From an uncultured Pseudomonadota bacterium (GTDB taxonomy: Bacteria > Myxococcota_A > UBA796 > SXON01): a DNA stretch of 64,000 bases. The translations under genes and the position numbers were made by a program. Each line of letters begins with the position of its first letter. Position 1 is the first letter of the stretch. The notes under the pieces are model-generated. The model saw nothing but the letters and a program-made list of their open reading frames with translations, was not told where the DNA came from and did no database searches. The stretch lies in contig CAIQVJ010000110.1 of assembly GCA_903875225.1 (NCBI GenBank), positions 60,901-124,900 on the forward strand. Direction: 5' to 3'. Positions 44,018 to 52,154 of this stretch are shown piece by piece.

Positions 44018-44971
44018 TCAGTTCGCCTGGGGCGTGCCTGACGGGTCGGGGGGACCGGCCTTCGCGGCGAGGTTCAGCAGCTCGGCCAGCTCCTTCCGGG
44101 TCTTCTCGTCCTTGAGCATCTGCCGGACGGCGGGGCTCTTGAGCGCGTCGAGCAGCTCGGGCGAGGCCTGGACGACGTCCATCAGCTCGGCCAGCTCGGG
44201 CGCCATGCCGAATTTGGCGGCGGCGACGGCGCGACCGAACGTGCCGAGCTCGGCGATGAACGTCTTGCCCAGCTCCTCGCGGACCTTGGCGGCGCCGTCC
44301 TCACGCTCCTGCCCGACGTTGGCCTCGGAGACGCCGACCTTGAGCGCGATCACGTCAGCGGTCAGGCCTTCGAGCACGCCCTGAAGCCGCATCTCCTTGT
44401 TGTTCTGGTTGACGATGGTCGCGCTCTGGAGCCCCGCCAGGTGCGTGTACGAGCTCTGGAGCAGCGCGATGAAGCTGGTGTAGGCGTCGCCGAGCGCCTT
44501 CCAGCTCCGGCCCTCCGGCTGGACCTCGCCCGACGGCGCGGTGACGGTCGGGCTCGGGGCGGGGATGACGTCGCTGCCGGCGTCCTGATCGTTGTCGTCG
44601 CTGTCTGCGTTGCGGCAGAGGAAGCGCGCGGAGAACAGGGTCTTCTCGCCCTTCGGGTTCATCGCGCGGAGCTTGAACCGGCCCAGCCGTCGACCGCCCA
44701 TGTTCGCGCGGGCCACGAAGCGGAGCCAGCGGCCAGCTCCGACTGCGAGCTGCTCAGGCGTCGGATCCTCGCCGTCGGGATCGTCCTCGGTGCCATCGCC
44801 GTCGGGATCGACGAGGAAGGGCGCCAGGTCCGCGCCGTTGAACTCGACGCGGGCGACGGTCTCCTCGTGGTTGCGGTCGAGGCACTCGCAAAGGGTGATG
44901 TAGCCGACGTCCTCGGCGATTCGAGCGATGCGTCGCTCGGCGGGTTCAAGCTCTTCGAAGGTCAGGTCCAT
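44018..44971 (-). CDS. Uncharacterised protein, first gene of the 43-45 kb operon
   Basis: A 317-aa protein using the ATG at 44971 (GGAG at a 5-nt spacing); the frame is open further upstream but that part is low complexity. The N-terminus is helical/beta with EELEPAERRIARIAEDVG, then an acidic loop DPDGDGTEDDPDGEDPTP (calcium-loop-like by composition), a beta strand LFSARFLCRN, and a C-terminal ~150 residues of amphipathic helices resembling a coiled coil. Function unknown. It is downstream of phased GGTTCCCGC repeats at 45155-45249, which are candidates for its regulation. Confidence 0.6.
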   Translation of the reverse strand: MDLTFEELEPAERRIARIAEDVGYITLCECLDRNHEETVARVEFNGADLAPFLVDPDGDGTEDDPDGEDPTPEQLAVGAGRWLRFVARANMGGRRLGRFKLRAMNPKGEKTLFSARFLCRNADSDDNDQDAGSDVIPAPSPTVTAPSGEVQPEGRSWKALGDAYTSFIALLQSSYTHLAGLQSATIVNQNNKEMRLQGVLEGLTADVIALKVGVSEANVGQEREDGAAKVREELGKTFIAELGTFGRAVAAAKFGMAPELAELMDVVQASPELLDALKSPAVRQMLKDEKTRKELAELLNLAAKAGPPDPSGTPQAN

Positions 44972-45154
44972 GTGGGCTCCAGTGGCCCCAACATGACGCC
45001 GGGCGCGCAGAGCTACAAGTGGGCGTCCGAGGCGCAACTCCACTGGGTATGCGCGCGCGGATGCACGCTGAAACGGCGCTTTCTCTCGTGAGACGAGCGC
45101 GGGTTGAAAACTCCCCGCGTGCTCCCCGCTGAAGGCTGCGGGCGCGGACGGGGT
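44972..45154. other. Intergenic region upstream of the 317-aa gene
   Basis: The gap between the 317-aa gene and the HEPN-like gene spans 44972-45368. This part shows no convincing gene; it contains short GCTCCCCGC/CTCCCCGCG-like repeats near 45109-45130 and presumably the promoter of the minus-strand operon. The second part holds the phased repeats, annotated separately. Confidence 0.4.
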
Positions 45155-45249
45155 GGTTCCCGCGCGGGGTGGAGGCGGTTCCCGCTGGTCAGGAGCGCGG
45201 CGCGGAGACGATGGGGACGGTTCCCGCGGGCGGGGGTGCGGGTTCCCGC
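45155..45249. repeat. Four phased GGTTCCCGC direct repeats (22/42/22-bp spacing)
   Basis: Copies begin at 45155, 45177, 45219 and 45241, so neighbouring starts are 22, 42 and 22 bp apart (the middle gap is close to two units of 21). Copies 2 and 4 share a following TGG and copies 1 and 3 are followed by GCG or GGG. The near-helical phasing resembles iterons or multimeric operator arrays. The array lies in the gap between the minus-strand genes starting at 44971 and ending at 45369. Confidence 0.65.
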
Positions 45250-45368
45250 TGGGTCGGGTCGGGCTGGAACGCCAGTGAGGCGCGGTCCCCGCCAACCCCT
45301 CCGGGAGTCGCGGCCGCTCGACCGCGACCGGCGCTTGGGAAACCGTTACGGACGACTGCGGCGGTGGA

Positions 45369-46184
45369 CTACCCGCTTCCCGCCGGTTGCAGTAGCATCC
45401 ACGCGGCCAAGTCGTGCAGGAACTTCAGGTAGGACGGCAGCGTCTGGAGGAAACTGAACGCTTCACCCCGCGAATAGCGTCGCCCTGTCGGGTGCCCGGC
45501 GCTATTGCGATTCCGACGCAGCACCACGGCGATCCCGAGCAGGTGGACCTCGAAGTCCTGAGCGTACTCTTTGGGCAGCTTCGGTTTGCGAGGCTCCAGG
45601 CGTTTGCGCATCTCCTCGAAGCGCTCCGCCACCTTCCAGTTCTGGATGCCCCTGATGCTCGCCGCTTCCTTGGTCGGTAGCCAGTGAATGAGTGCCTCGG
45701 CCAGCTGCTCGGCAGCCAGCTCGGCCGCCACCCCAACCATGAGGACCGAGGCCACGAAGCTGCCGCCGATGAACGCGTTCAGAGCTTCACCAATGTATAG
45801 GTCGTAATCTGGATTCTGGGCGACGGCGGGCACATCGTTTCGCAGCCTTTTCAGGTACCCATCTGGGTCGTGGGGCGTCGGTGTTCCATCTGTCAGCGCC
45901 TGCCTCCCGAAGGCGGTGACGCGGAAGAATGGCCAGCCCTCGTTGCCGGCAGCGTTCGGACCCGGGACCAGCACGCCTTGAGCGATCAAAGCCCACACAA
46001 CGGCTTGGAGGGCGTCCTCCTCGCCGCTTGTCAAGCTCTCTTGAGCCGTCATCAGCCTTCCGGTGCGGGCTTCCACGGTCACCGCGTCGACAAAGCTGGT
46101 CCACTGGGTGTTGTTGCGCTTGATCAGCGCTCGAACCGCGAGACCCCGAAGGGTCTCGATGTCGAAGCCGTCGCGGCGACTCAT
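45369..46184 (-). CDS. HEPN-like protein
   Basis: A 271-aa helical protein starting MSRRDGFDIETLRGLAV. The C-terminal ~60 residues carry RNSAGH (R226, H231), which fits the HEPN catalytic RX4H motif, preceded by helices as expected for the fold. The N-terminal ~120 residues look winged-helix-like, with VVWALIAQGVLVPG and FRVTAFGRQAL. HEPN proteins are RNases or RNA-binding modules in abortive-infection systems. It is the 3'-most gene of a minus-strand group (P-loop protein, M15-like protein, HEPN-like), which may be one defence unit. Confidence 0.6.
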   Translation of the reverse strand: MSRRDGFDIETLRGLAVRALIKRNNTQWTSFVDAVTVEARTGRLMTAQESLTSGEEDALQAVVWALIAQGVLVPGPNAAGNEGWPFFRVTAFGRQALTDGTPTPHDPDGYLKRLRNDVPAVAQNPDYDLYIGEALNAFIGGSFVASVLMVGVAAELAAEQLAEALIHWLPTKEAASIRGIQNWKVAERFEEMRKRLEPRKPKLPKEYAQDFEVHLLGIAVVLRRNRNSAGHPTGRRYSRGEAFSFLQTLPSYLKFLHDLAAWMLLQPAGSG

Positions 46185-46292
46185 GCTCTGCTACCCATCG
46201 GCTGACGTTCCATCGGAAGCTCCAGGGCACCAAGTACCCGGCGCGGGGGTGCCAGGCCGCCCCAGCCAACCGCGCGGTCGCGCCTTCAAAAA

Positions 46293-46916
46293 TCAGCCCG
46301 TCCCGTGGGCGCTCGACCGCCCCCTCACTACCACCCTCGGCATCAGCCTCCCGGTCTTCGTGACCCACATCTGGATCACCTGGCCGATCGGCTGCGGATG
46401 CCAGCTCATGTGAAACGGACGCTCGTCGTCGTACAGGTAGATCCGGTCGAACGGTAGGTTCTCGTCCTGCACCCACTTCGCCACCTGAAGCGAGTTCTGC
46501 CGCGGCACCTTCAGGTCGACGGCGATCCCGTCCCGCTTGCAGATCCGGTTCCCCCAGCTGTTGAGCTCATGCCCAGCGTGCTGGTCGCCACGCGGCGAGA
46601 TGTTCGCTGGCTTTTCAATGGTCGCACGGGCCAGGATGGCCTTGACGAGCTCGGGCCCGGCGAACCCGTAAGTCAGGACCACGGCGCCGAATTTTTCGCG
46701 GAGCGGGCGCAACAGCTCATGGTCCATGCTCGCGATCGCGGCCCAGGTCGCCGGCTCCTTGGGGAGGTTCGGCAGTACTTGGCCCTTCCCAGCGAGAAAG
46801 TGCCAGGTGTCGCAGCAGTGCAGCATCGGGTTCGTCGACGTGGACAACGCGTCAGGGGTAGGCTGAGTCTGCATGATGGACCCAGTCATAGCCCGGGCGG
46901 CGCGGGGCGGCGGCAC
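46293..46916 (-). CDS. Peptidase M15/DD-peptidase-like protein
   Basis: A 207-aa protein whose start at 46916 lies 6 bp after the upstream gene's stop; in-frame ATGs at residues 10 and 15 are possible. The family pattern is visible: LRPLREKFGAVVLTYGFAGPELV, then DQHAGHEL, KRDGIAVDLKV, LPFDRIYLY and RPFHMSWHP. This resembles M15-fold (Hedgehog/D-Ala-D-Ala peptidase) proteins with likely metal ligands among H113/H116, D134 and H169. In a mobile or defence context it could act on peptidoglycan (lysis) or have been repurposed as a nuclease/peptidase. The assignment is from remembered motif texture only. Confidence 0.5.
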   Translation of the reverse strand: MPPPRAARAMTGSIMQTQPTPDALSTSTNPMLHCCDTWHFLAGKGQVLPNLPKEPATWAAIASMDHELLRPLREKFGAVVLTYGFAGPELVKAILARATIEKPANISPRGDQHAGHELNSWGNRICKRDGIAVDLKVPRQNSLQVAKWVQDENLPFDRIYLYDDERPFHMSWHPQPIGQVIQMWVTKTGRLMPRVVVRGRSSAHGTG

Positions 46917-46922
46917 CAGCGT

Positions 46923-49730
46923 TCACCCGGTGAGCGGCTCCGCGATCGGCGGGTGCGCCACGGCCGTGAGCAGGCCCCATGCCGCCAGCCAGCCAGAACC
47001 GCGCTTGGCGACCTGATGATGGGCCCATCGTAGCACGTAGATTCGGGTGCCCTCGGTCGCCAAGACGCCCGCGATCTGTGCCTGCACCGCGTTCACGACT
47101 GCGACGACCGCGGCCTCCGGGGTAGTCCACGCGGCGGTCAGGTAGGGCGGGTTGTCGGGCGGATTGAGCAGCTCATGCGTCGCTGCCTCGGTACACGTGG
47201 TGGGAAACCGCTCCCAGAGCAACCCGTAGTCCTGGCCTGCGTTGTACGAGGCGAGCTGCTCCCGAAGTACCCGGCGTGCCGCTCGCTCGGTGATGAACTC
47301 GAGCCCGTGCCGGCTTCTCTGCCCGTCGGCGGCCCACGCGTCGAGGACGGCATCCCACTGCTCCTCGCCGAGGTGCTGCCAGGACATGGAGTCGGTGCGT
47401 CCCGTGGTCCAACTCCTGAACGAGTCTTTGATCAGTTCGGGCGGTAGAGCGGTCCAAATCTCGCGTTGCCAGTCCTCACCAAAATCGTGCCCCGTCCTCC
47501 CGAACGAGAAGAGCTGGCTTGCGAGCGGCACGCGCCAAAGCCCGTCCAACAAGGCAGCCTTGGTGACGCCGGTGTCGGCGGCCAGCGTCACCAACAGGTC
47601 CATCTCGGCATCTGTGGCGATGCGCTCTTCGAGTGACTCCGGGGCGCCGTTGTGGAGACCCGCGATGTACCGGAACATGCCGACGAGGGAGGAGTTGCGG
47701 GAGATGGGTGCGCCGAAACGCTCGTAGAGCCTCCGGAGCAAGCGGAGTCCGTCGAGCGCGAAAGGGAGCGGCGCGGTGGGGCCGCTGGTGACACCGCGGC
47801 CTGAGGACCAGCGCCTCATGTAGTGTGTCAGTGCAGACTCGATGGCGCAGAACACGAAATCGGCGAGGTGAGGCAGCTGCTCGGCACCCCACGGCCAGAG
47901 CGCCGTGTGCGCGGCCGGGACGCCGCTGAGCGCCAGACGCTCGCTGAGGGCGAGCGCAGCGAGGTACCACTCGGCGCTCAGGGTGCGCTTCGCGTTTTCG
48001 CTCGCGAGTACAAGGGGCTGCGGCGGGGCGTTGGTGTACCTCGAGACCACAACCGACATCTGCGCGTTCCAGAGGCGCTGAAGCTCGGGGCCCGAGGCTT
48101 CAAGTCGGGGGTCGAGCAGCGCTAGTCCCTGGGCGACAAACAGGGCTTCGACTAGCACCACGCTCGTCGGAACGACGGGGTCGAACGCATCGAGCGCGAG
48201 CTGGATGATGTCAATCTCCTCGCGATGAGTGCCCGCCGGGCGCTCATCGAATTCGAAGCCTTCCCTCAGAAGATCGAGCATCGAGCCGGCTCGGAGCGGG
48301 TGGATGAGCGCGGTGCCCAGCCCCCGGCTCGGTTCCTCCAACAGCCGCCGCATGGCGACCTCTGCGGCGAGCATCGAAACCCACCCTGGCCGGAATTCCA
48401 CCACTCCTTCGCCCACTGGCTCGAGCAGATGCAAGCGCACCAGCTCGCGGATGGCGGTGCGTGCGGTCGGCTTCAGCCGGGCATGTACGTACACGAGGTC
48501 CTCGGGCGTGGGGTTGTCCGCCTCCGCCAGGCGAGCGAGGACGGCCTGCTCGTCCCCTTGAGGCAACGCATCCGGCGGCAGCCAGCCAACCAGGTCCACC
48601 TCGCGCACAAAGCCGTCGCTCCGCGGTGAGTTCACGATCGCGCCCTCCGCGACGCCCTGGAAGAGCGTCCAGAGCTCCTTCGGCTTCCAGACGCTTCTTG
48701 GGCTGAGGTCGGAGCGGTCCACGCGCCCTTTGAGGAACGCCTCAACGACCCGATCGGTGTCGATCCGACCCCAGTCCTCGGTCCCGATCTCCTCGATGAC
48801 ACCGCACACGCCGAGGTAGTCTCCGGGAGTCTGCAGCCATCGCCGGAGCTTCGGCTTCCGGAGGATCGCCAGCGCCCCCTCGACCTCAAAGCCCCCGTCG
48901 GGCTGCATCCGGTCTCCGACCCACCGGACGAGCGCTTCCATCCAGTCCGCTGGCGGCGCGGCTTTGAAGATGGTCCACGCCGACTCGAGCTCGGTAGGTC
49001 CGTCTGCGTCCGCTTCGGCCGGGTCGGGCTCTTCCGAGTCCGCTTCTTCCGAGCGTTCGTCCCATTTGAGGCGCTGGGTCGCCACCTCTTTGGCCTCGGC
49101 GAGCGGTACCGGCAAGAATGGGGCGGCGACGCAGATGTTCCGGCCCTCAAGGCCCTCTGCTGAGCGAATCTCCTCAGATTCGTCCGGGAGCGCGAGCTCG
49201 ATGTACACGTCGATGTTGGGGTCGGCCGGCAGCTCGGCCATCGCATCGGCCCACCTCGGCCTTCGGATGAACACGGCCTTATTTCGAGCTTCGAGCCAAC
49301 GCCCTGCGAGGGTGCGACCGGACCCGGACTGTGCGAACCACCAGGTCAACCCCCATTCCTTCGGCTCCAACACCTCGTCGGGGATCCCGGGGAAGGGGCG
49401 CTCCCGCCTCAGGTTGATCGGCTCCGCCGCCCGCAGTTCGTGCAGCGGGAGTCGAGGATCCGCGGGGCCATCAGGTTCGGACAGCCCGGGGTCGAGCGCC
49501 TCCGCGCTCACGTTGAGCAGTTCCGCCAGAATCTCGCGGACCTCCGGACGGTGATCCAGCCACATCTGTCCCGTCCGCTTCTTCTGGTCCAGCGCACGAA
49601 GCTGGTTCTCGACCGAGCGCGGGTTCGTCGCCTCGTGCGCGGGCCAGCGGTCGTGTTTCACGGCCATCTGCGCGAGTTTTCCGAGTCCTGGGAATTTCGC
49701 AGTGCGAGCGATGCCTTCAAGCCAGCCCAT
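46923..49730 (-). CDS. Large P-loop (STAND-like?) protein
   Basis: A 935-aa protein. An N-terminal helical segment (about residues 1-80, SVENQLRALDQKKRTG and LAELLNVSAEAL) resembles an HTH or death-like module. A Walker A-like AQSGSGRT occurs at 133-140, and the VYIELALPDESE strand may hold Walker B-like acidic residues. The remaining ~600 residues are helical and could form a sensor/repeat domain. This layout (effector, small P-loop module, long helical C-terminus) resembles STAND-type anti-phage proteins, but the nucleotide-binding motifs are weak. It is followed 6 bp later by the M15-like gene. Confidence 0.6.
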   Translation of the reverse strand: MGWLEGIARTAKFPGLGKLAQMAVKHDRWPAHEATNPRSVENQLRALDQKKRTGQMWLDHRPEVREILAELLNVSAEALDPGLSEPDGPADPRLPLHELRAAEPINLRRERPFPGIPDEVLEPKEWGLTWWFAQSGSGRTLAGRWLEARNKAVFIRRPRWADAMAELPADPNIDVYIELALPDESEEIRSAEGLEGRNICVAAPFLPVPLAEAKEVATQRLKWDERSEEADSEEPDPAEADADGPTELESAWTIFKAAPPADWMEALVRWVGDRMQPDGGFEVEGALAILRKPKLRRWLQTPGDYLGVCGVIEEIGTEDWGRIDTDRVVEAFLKGRVDRSDLSPRSVWKPKELWTLFQGVAEGAIVNSPRSDGFVREVDLVGWLPPDALPQGDEQAVLARLAEADNPTPEDLVYVHARLKPTARTAIRELVRLHLLEPVGEGVVEFRPGWVSMLAAEVAMRRLLEEPSRGLGTALIHPLRAGSMLDLLREGFEFDERPAGTHREEIDIIQLALDAFDPVVPTSVVLVEALFVAQGLALLDPRLEASGPELQRLWNAQMSVVVSRYTNAPPQPLVLASENAKRTLSAEWYLAALALSERLALSGVPAAHTALWPWGAEQLPHLADFVFCAIESALTHYMRRWSSGRGVTSGPTAPLPFALDGLRLLRRLYERFGAPISRNSSLVGMFRYIAGLHNGAPESLEERIATDAEMDLLVTLAADTGVTKAALLDGLWRVPLASQLFSFGRTGHDFGEDWQREIWTALPPELIKDSFRSWTTGRTDSMSWQHLGEEQWDAVLDAWAADGQRSRHGLEFITERAARRVLREQLASYNAGQDYGLLWERFPTTCTEAATHELLNPPDNPPYLTAAWTTPEAAVVAVVNAVQAQIAGVLATEGTRIYVLRWAHHQVAKRGSGWLAAWGLLTAVAHPPIAEPLTG

Positions 49731-49740
49731 CTCAACCTCT

Positions 49741-49826
49741 GATGCCTCACCTGTAACCCAGGCATCGCAGGCATTGCATAGTGCATGGTCTATGTGTAGC
49801 TATGCGGTGCTATGCTAATGACTATG
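49741..49826. promoter_or_regulatory. Divergent regulatory region with a dyad and phased CTATG(C) repeats
   Basis: The gap between divergent genes (minus from 49730, plus from 49888) contains a perfect 7-bp dyad GATGCCT/AGGCATC (49741-49747, 49760-49766), then CTATG at 49790, 49800, 49810 and 49822 (10, 10 and 12 bp apart), with an inverted copy GCATAG at 49776-49781. The 10-bp phasing places copies on one face of the helix. It resembles an operator/iteron array for a multimeric DNA-binding protein. It is AT-rich relative to the window and may also hold both promoters. Confidence 0.55.
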
Positions 49827-49887
49827 CACACCCCATTGACGGCGCGGGGAATGGGGGTGAAGCTGTGTCGGCCACCCGGAGCTCCAC

Positions 49888-50136
49888 ATGCCAGCCCGCC
49901 CCCGCTACTCCCAACACGCTCTTCAGCGCTTCGACGAACGCAGCATTCTCCGCCGTTGGGTCGCCACGGTCCTGCTCACTCGTCCCGAGCGGGCTGGTCG
50001 CCGGGACGTCTTCACGCTGTCCGCCGACGAGCTCGCGGCCCGCTGCGGTGGACAGTTCTGCGACGGGCTGCGCGTCGTGGTTGACGCCATCACTCGGCGG
50101 ATCGTCACCGCCCACTGGCTGGATCGCGACCCGTGA
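49888..50136 (+). CDS. DUF4258-domain protein
   Basis: An 82-aa protein starting MPARPRYSQHALQRFDERSI, with the DUF4258 signature YSQHALQRFDER near the N-terminus, VFTLSADELA in the middle and a VVDAITRRIVTAHWLD strand at the end. DUF4258 is a BrnT-like fold used by toxin or RNA-binding proteins. GGAG is 6 nt upstream of the ATG. A second DUF4258-like protein sits at 16182. Confidence 0.78.
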   Translation: MPARPRYSQHALQRFDERSILRRWVATVLLTRPERAGRRDVFTLSADELAARCGGQFCDGLRVVVDAITRRIVTAHWLDRDP

Positions 50137-50225
50137 CTTCCCTCAATTCCACTTCCGCCGGACGCATCCCGCGTCGCGGCGGTTCAACGGCCTGAAAGGG
50201 CCCTTTCAAAAGGAGATCCGAGCCC

Positions 50226-50390
50226 ATGTCGGACAAGAAGCAAACCCCGATGACCCCCACGGATGCCTCGCGCATCCAGGGACACGCCGACAAGACCGGC
50301 ACCAACGAGGGCTTCAAGGAGCGGGCGCAGGCCGCCGGCGACAAGAATGCCAACCAGGGGAAGGTGCCGCCCTCGGGCGGGAAGAAGTAG
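50226..50390 (+). CDS. Small SMP/LEA-like protein
   Basis: A 54-aa ORF (MSDKKQTPMTPTDASRIQGH at the start). PTDASRIQGHADKTG resembles the seed-maturation-protein (SMP) motif, a small hydrophilic, Ala/Lys-rich repeat found in stress-tolerance proteins. It has a good ribosome binding site (AAAAGGAG, 12 nt upstream) and is followed immediately by a strong intrinsic terminator. It is probably expressed as a monocistron at high level. Confidence 0.7.
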   Translation: MSDKKQTPMTPTDASRIQGHADKTGTNEGFKERAQAAGDKNANQGKVPPSGGKK

Positions 50391-50402
50391 GGGCGTAGCC
50401 CC

Positions 50403-50438
50403 GGCGGGGTCGGCGCGAGCCGGCCCCGCCTTGCTTTT
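50403..50438 (+). terminator. Strong Rho-independent terminator
   Basis: GGCGGGGTCGGC-GCGA-GCCGGCCCCGCC, a 12-bp stem (one G-U pair) with a 4-nt loop, followed by TTGCTTTT. It terminates the unit ending with the small SMP-like gene and isolates the downstream operon at 50.76-57.2 kb. Confidence 0.85.
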
Positions 50439-50759
50439 CGGGCCGGCACTGGCTCCCCGCCCCTCGATCACCGTGATCCCTGTGCCCTCCCCGCCGCACA
50501 TGACAACCCGGCGTCGGCGATCCCCGCCGCCCCCTCCGGCCGTCCCCGCCCCGTCGCCCAAGCTCCCCGCGGCGCAGCCCACCGCACCCCGCGCCAGCTC
50601 CAAAATCCCGCCGATCCTCCCCGCCGATCGCCCCCCGTGAGCGGGGAGAAGCGGGGAGTAAAAGCCCAAGACTTTCCCGATCGGCGACCCTACAACTGCT
50701 CCATCGCCGGAACGTACCGGCATCCACCCACCCCGGCCTCCCGGCCATGGAGCACGCCA
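50439..50759. other. Gap upstream of the structural-like operon; possible Pro-rich ORF
   Basis: About 320 bp. An ATG at 50500 opens a 46-aa Pro/Arg/Ser-rich frame (MTTRRRRSPPPPPAV...) ending at 50640 without a good ribosome binding site; I would not call it a gene with confidence. The rest (50640-50759) should hold the promoter for the operon that starts at 50760, but I see no clear -35/-10 pair. Confidence 0.35.
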
Positions 50760-51356
50760 ATGCCTTCCGAAACCCCGCTCGCCAAGATGATGCACGGCGA
50801 GAAGATCCCCGAGAACAAGATCAAGGGCGCGCTCACTGACGCCGCCGGACGCCTCAAGAACCTCACCGGTCGCTTCGCGAAGGCGAAGGAGATGTCGGAG
50901 ACGCTCGCGGAGGCCGTGATCGCCACGGCAGAGACGCAGGGCACCGTCTTCGTCGCGTCCTTCGCTGAGGGGTACTGGGGAGAGGAGAAGATGGACGTCG
51001 GCCCCGTGGACATCCGCGTTGGCGGCGGTCTTCTGCTCGGCGGGTACGGGCTCTACAAGTCGATGTCCGGCAAGGGTGGACAGCACGCCCTGGCGCTCGG
51101 AAACGGCCTGCTCGCCACCGGCATCGGCCGCATCGGTCGGCACGCCGGAAAGGCGCTCGCCGAGAAGAAGGCGACGGACGCTCCGCCGCCCGCCCAGACC
51201 CCGGCACCGGTCGCGGCCCCGGCTCCTGCTCCCGCGCTGAAGGGCGACGACATCGGCGAGATCGCTCGCATGGTCCGCATGACGCCTGGCACCGAAGGCG
51301 AGCGCGTCGAAGGCCGTCGCCGCGAAGGCCGCGAGCGCTTCCCCCGTCACCGCTGA
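50760..51356 (+). CDS. Small protein with glycine-rich hydrophobic segments, structural-like operon
   Basis: A 198-aa protein starting MPSETPLAKMMHGEKIPENK. It has a helical N-terminus (about 20-75), then glycine-rich hydrophobic stretches VGGGLLLGGYGLYKSM and ALALGNGLLATGIG (about 87-125), which could be membrane hairpins, and a Pro/Ala linker plus basic tail (GERVEGRRREGRERFPRHR). No recognised domain. It is the first gene of the operon and resembles small membrane or scaffolding proteins of membrane-containing phages in texture only. Confidence 0.55.
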   Translation: MPSETPLAKMMHGEKIPENKIKGALTDAAGRLKNLTGRFAKAKEMSETLAEAVIATAETQGTVFVASFAEGYWGEEKMDVGPVDIRVGGGLLLGGYGLYKSMSGKGGQHALALGNGLLATGIGRIGRHAGKALAEKKATDAPPPAQTPAPVAAPAPAPALKGDDIGEIARMVRMTPGTEGERVEGRRREGRERFPRHR

Positions 51357-51422
51357 TCGCAACCGCATCCACGAATTCAACCTCACCCCTCCGTTTCACT
51401 GTTTCAACCAAGGACAACTCCA

Positions 51423-52142
51423 ATGACCATGGCACCCATCTGGGCCCTCGTGACCTTCACCGCGGACGGCGAATGCCTCGTCGACCGCACTTCCCTCCGT
51501 GCTTCGCTGCGCATGGCCGACCGCGCCGAGCCGTCCTTCGGGGCGGATGACGACGACGACGACCTCGACGACATCGACGACGACGAGCTGGGCGATGAGC
51601 TCGGCGACGAGCTGGGCGATGAGCTCGGTGACGAGCTGGGCGATGAGCTCGGCGACGAGCTGGGTGACGAGCTCGGCGAGGAGGTCGGGCGCACGCCCGG
51701 TCAGCGCCGTCAGCGCCGCCTGTCCCGTCGGGAGGCCCGCCTCGAGGCCCGCGCCCGCAAGCTCCAGAAGCGGCTCCACCACGCACAGAAGGGGAAGATC
51801 GTGCAACGCAACGTCACCGTCTCGGGCGGAGTCGCCACCACCGTCGGGCAGTCGATGAGCATGACGCTCACGCCGCGCACGAGCCTGCACCTGCTCAAGA
51901 TCTTCGCGACGGGCGACTCGGCCGCGACCATCAACACCATCATCAGTGGTGACGACCCGGTCGTGCTGGACAACCTGGACGCCGCGCTGATCGCCCCGAC
52001 CGCGTACCACGGACCCAGCTTCGGCGGGCGAGTGCTCCGGGCGGGTGTGCCGGTGACGATCAACTACACGGCGGGCTCGACCACGGCTGCCCTGAAGCTG
52101 AGCTTCTACGGCAAGGCGCGCGTCAAGAACCCGAACTGCTGA
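51423..52142 (+). CDS. Acidic-repeat protein with beta-sandwich C-terminus (capsid-like candidate)
   Basis: A 239-aa protein. After ~45 residues comes an acidic tract with eight ELGD repeats (51585-51680), then a basic helical/coiled part (RQRRLSRREARLEARARKL), then ~120 beta-rich residues, with NVTVSGGVATTVGQSMSM, HLLKIFATGDSAATINTII, ...VPVTINYTAGSTTAALKLSFYG. The C-terminal strand pattern is what one sees in jelly-roll/beta-sandwich structural proteins. I suspect a virion or assembly protein, but have no homology support. The ribosome binding site is AAGGA. Confidence 0.5.
   Translation: MTMAPIWALVTFTADGECLVDRTSLRASLRMADRAEPSFGADDDDDDLDDIDDDELGDELGDELGDELGDELGDELGDELGDELGEEVGRTPGQRRQRRLSRREARLEARARKLQKRLHHAQKGKIVQRNVTVSGGVATTVGQSMSMTLTPRTSLHLLKIFATGDSAATINTIISGDDPVVLDNLDAALIAPTAYHGPSFGGRVLRAGVPVTINYTAGSTTAALKLSFYGKARVKNPNC
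51585..51680 (+). repeat. Tandem 12-bp repeat encoding (ELGD)x8
   Basis: Eight in-frame 12-bp units encoding ELGD, arranged as a 24-bp higher-order alternation (GAGCTG-GGCGAT / GAGCTC-GGCGAC). Unit number could vary by slippage without breaking the frame, changing the length of an acidic linker. Confidence 0.75.
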
Positions 52143-52154
52143 TCGAGGTGAGCC

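Noticed and set aside
44972..45295. N-terminal extension of the 317-aa protein
   Set aside because: The extra ~108 residues are Pro/Arg/Ser-rich, the ATG at 44971 has a GGAG site, and the extension would cover the phased repeats.
50500..50640. 46-codon Pro-rich ORF
   Set aside because: Low-complexity content, no ribosome binding site and a position just after a strong terminator; kept only as a note in the gap description.
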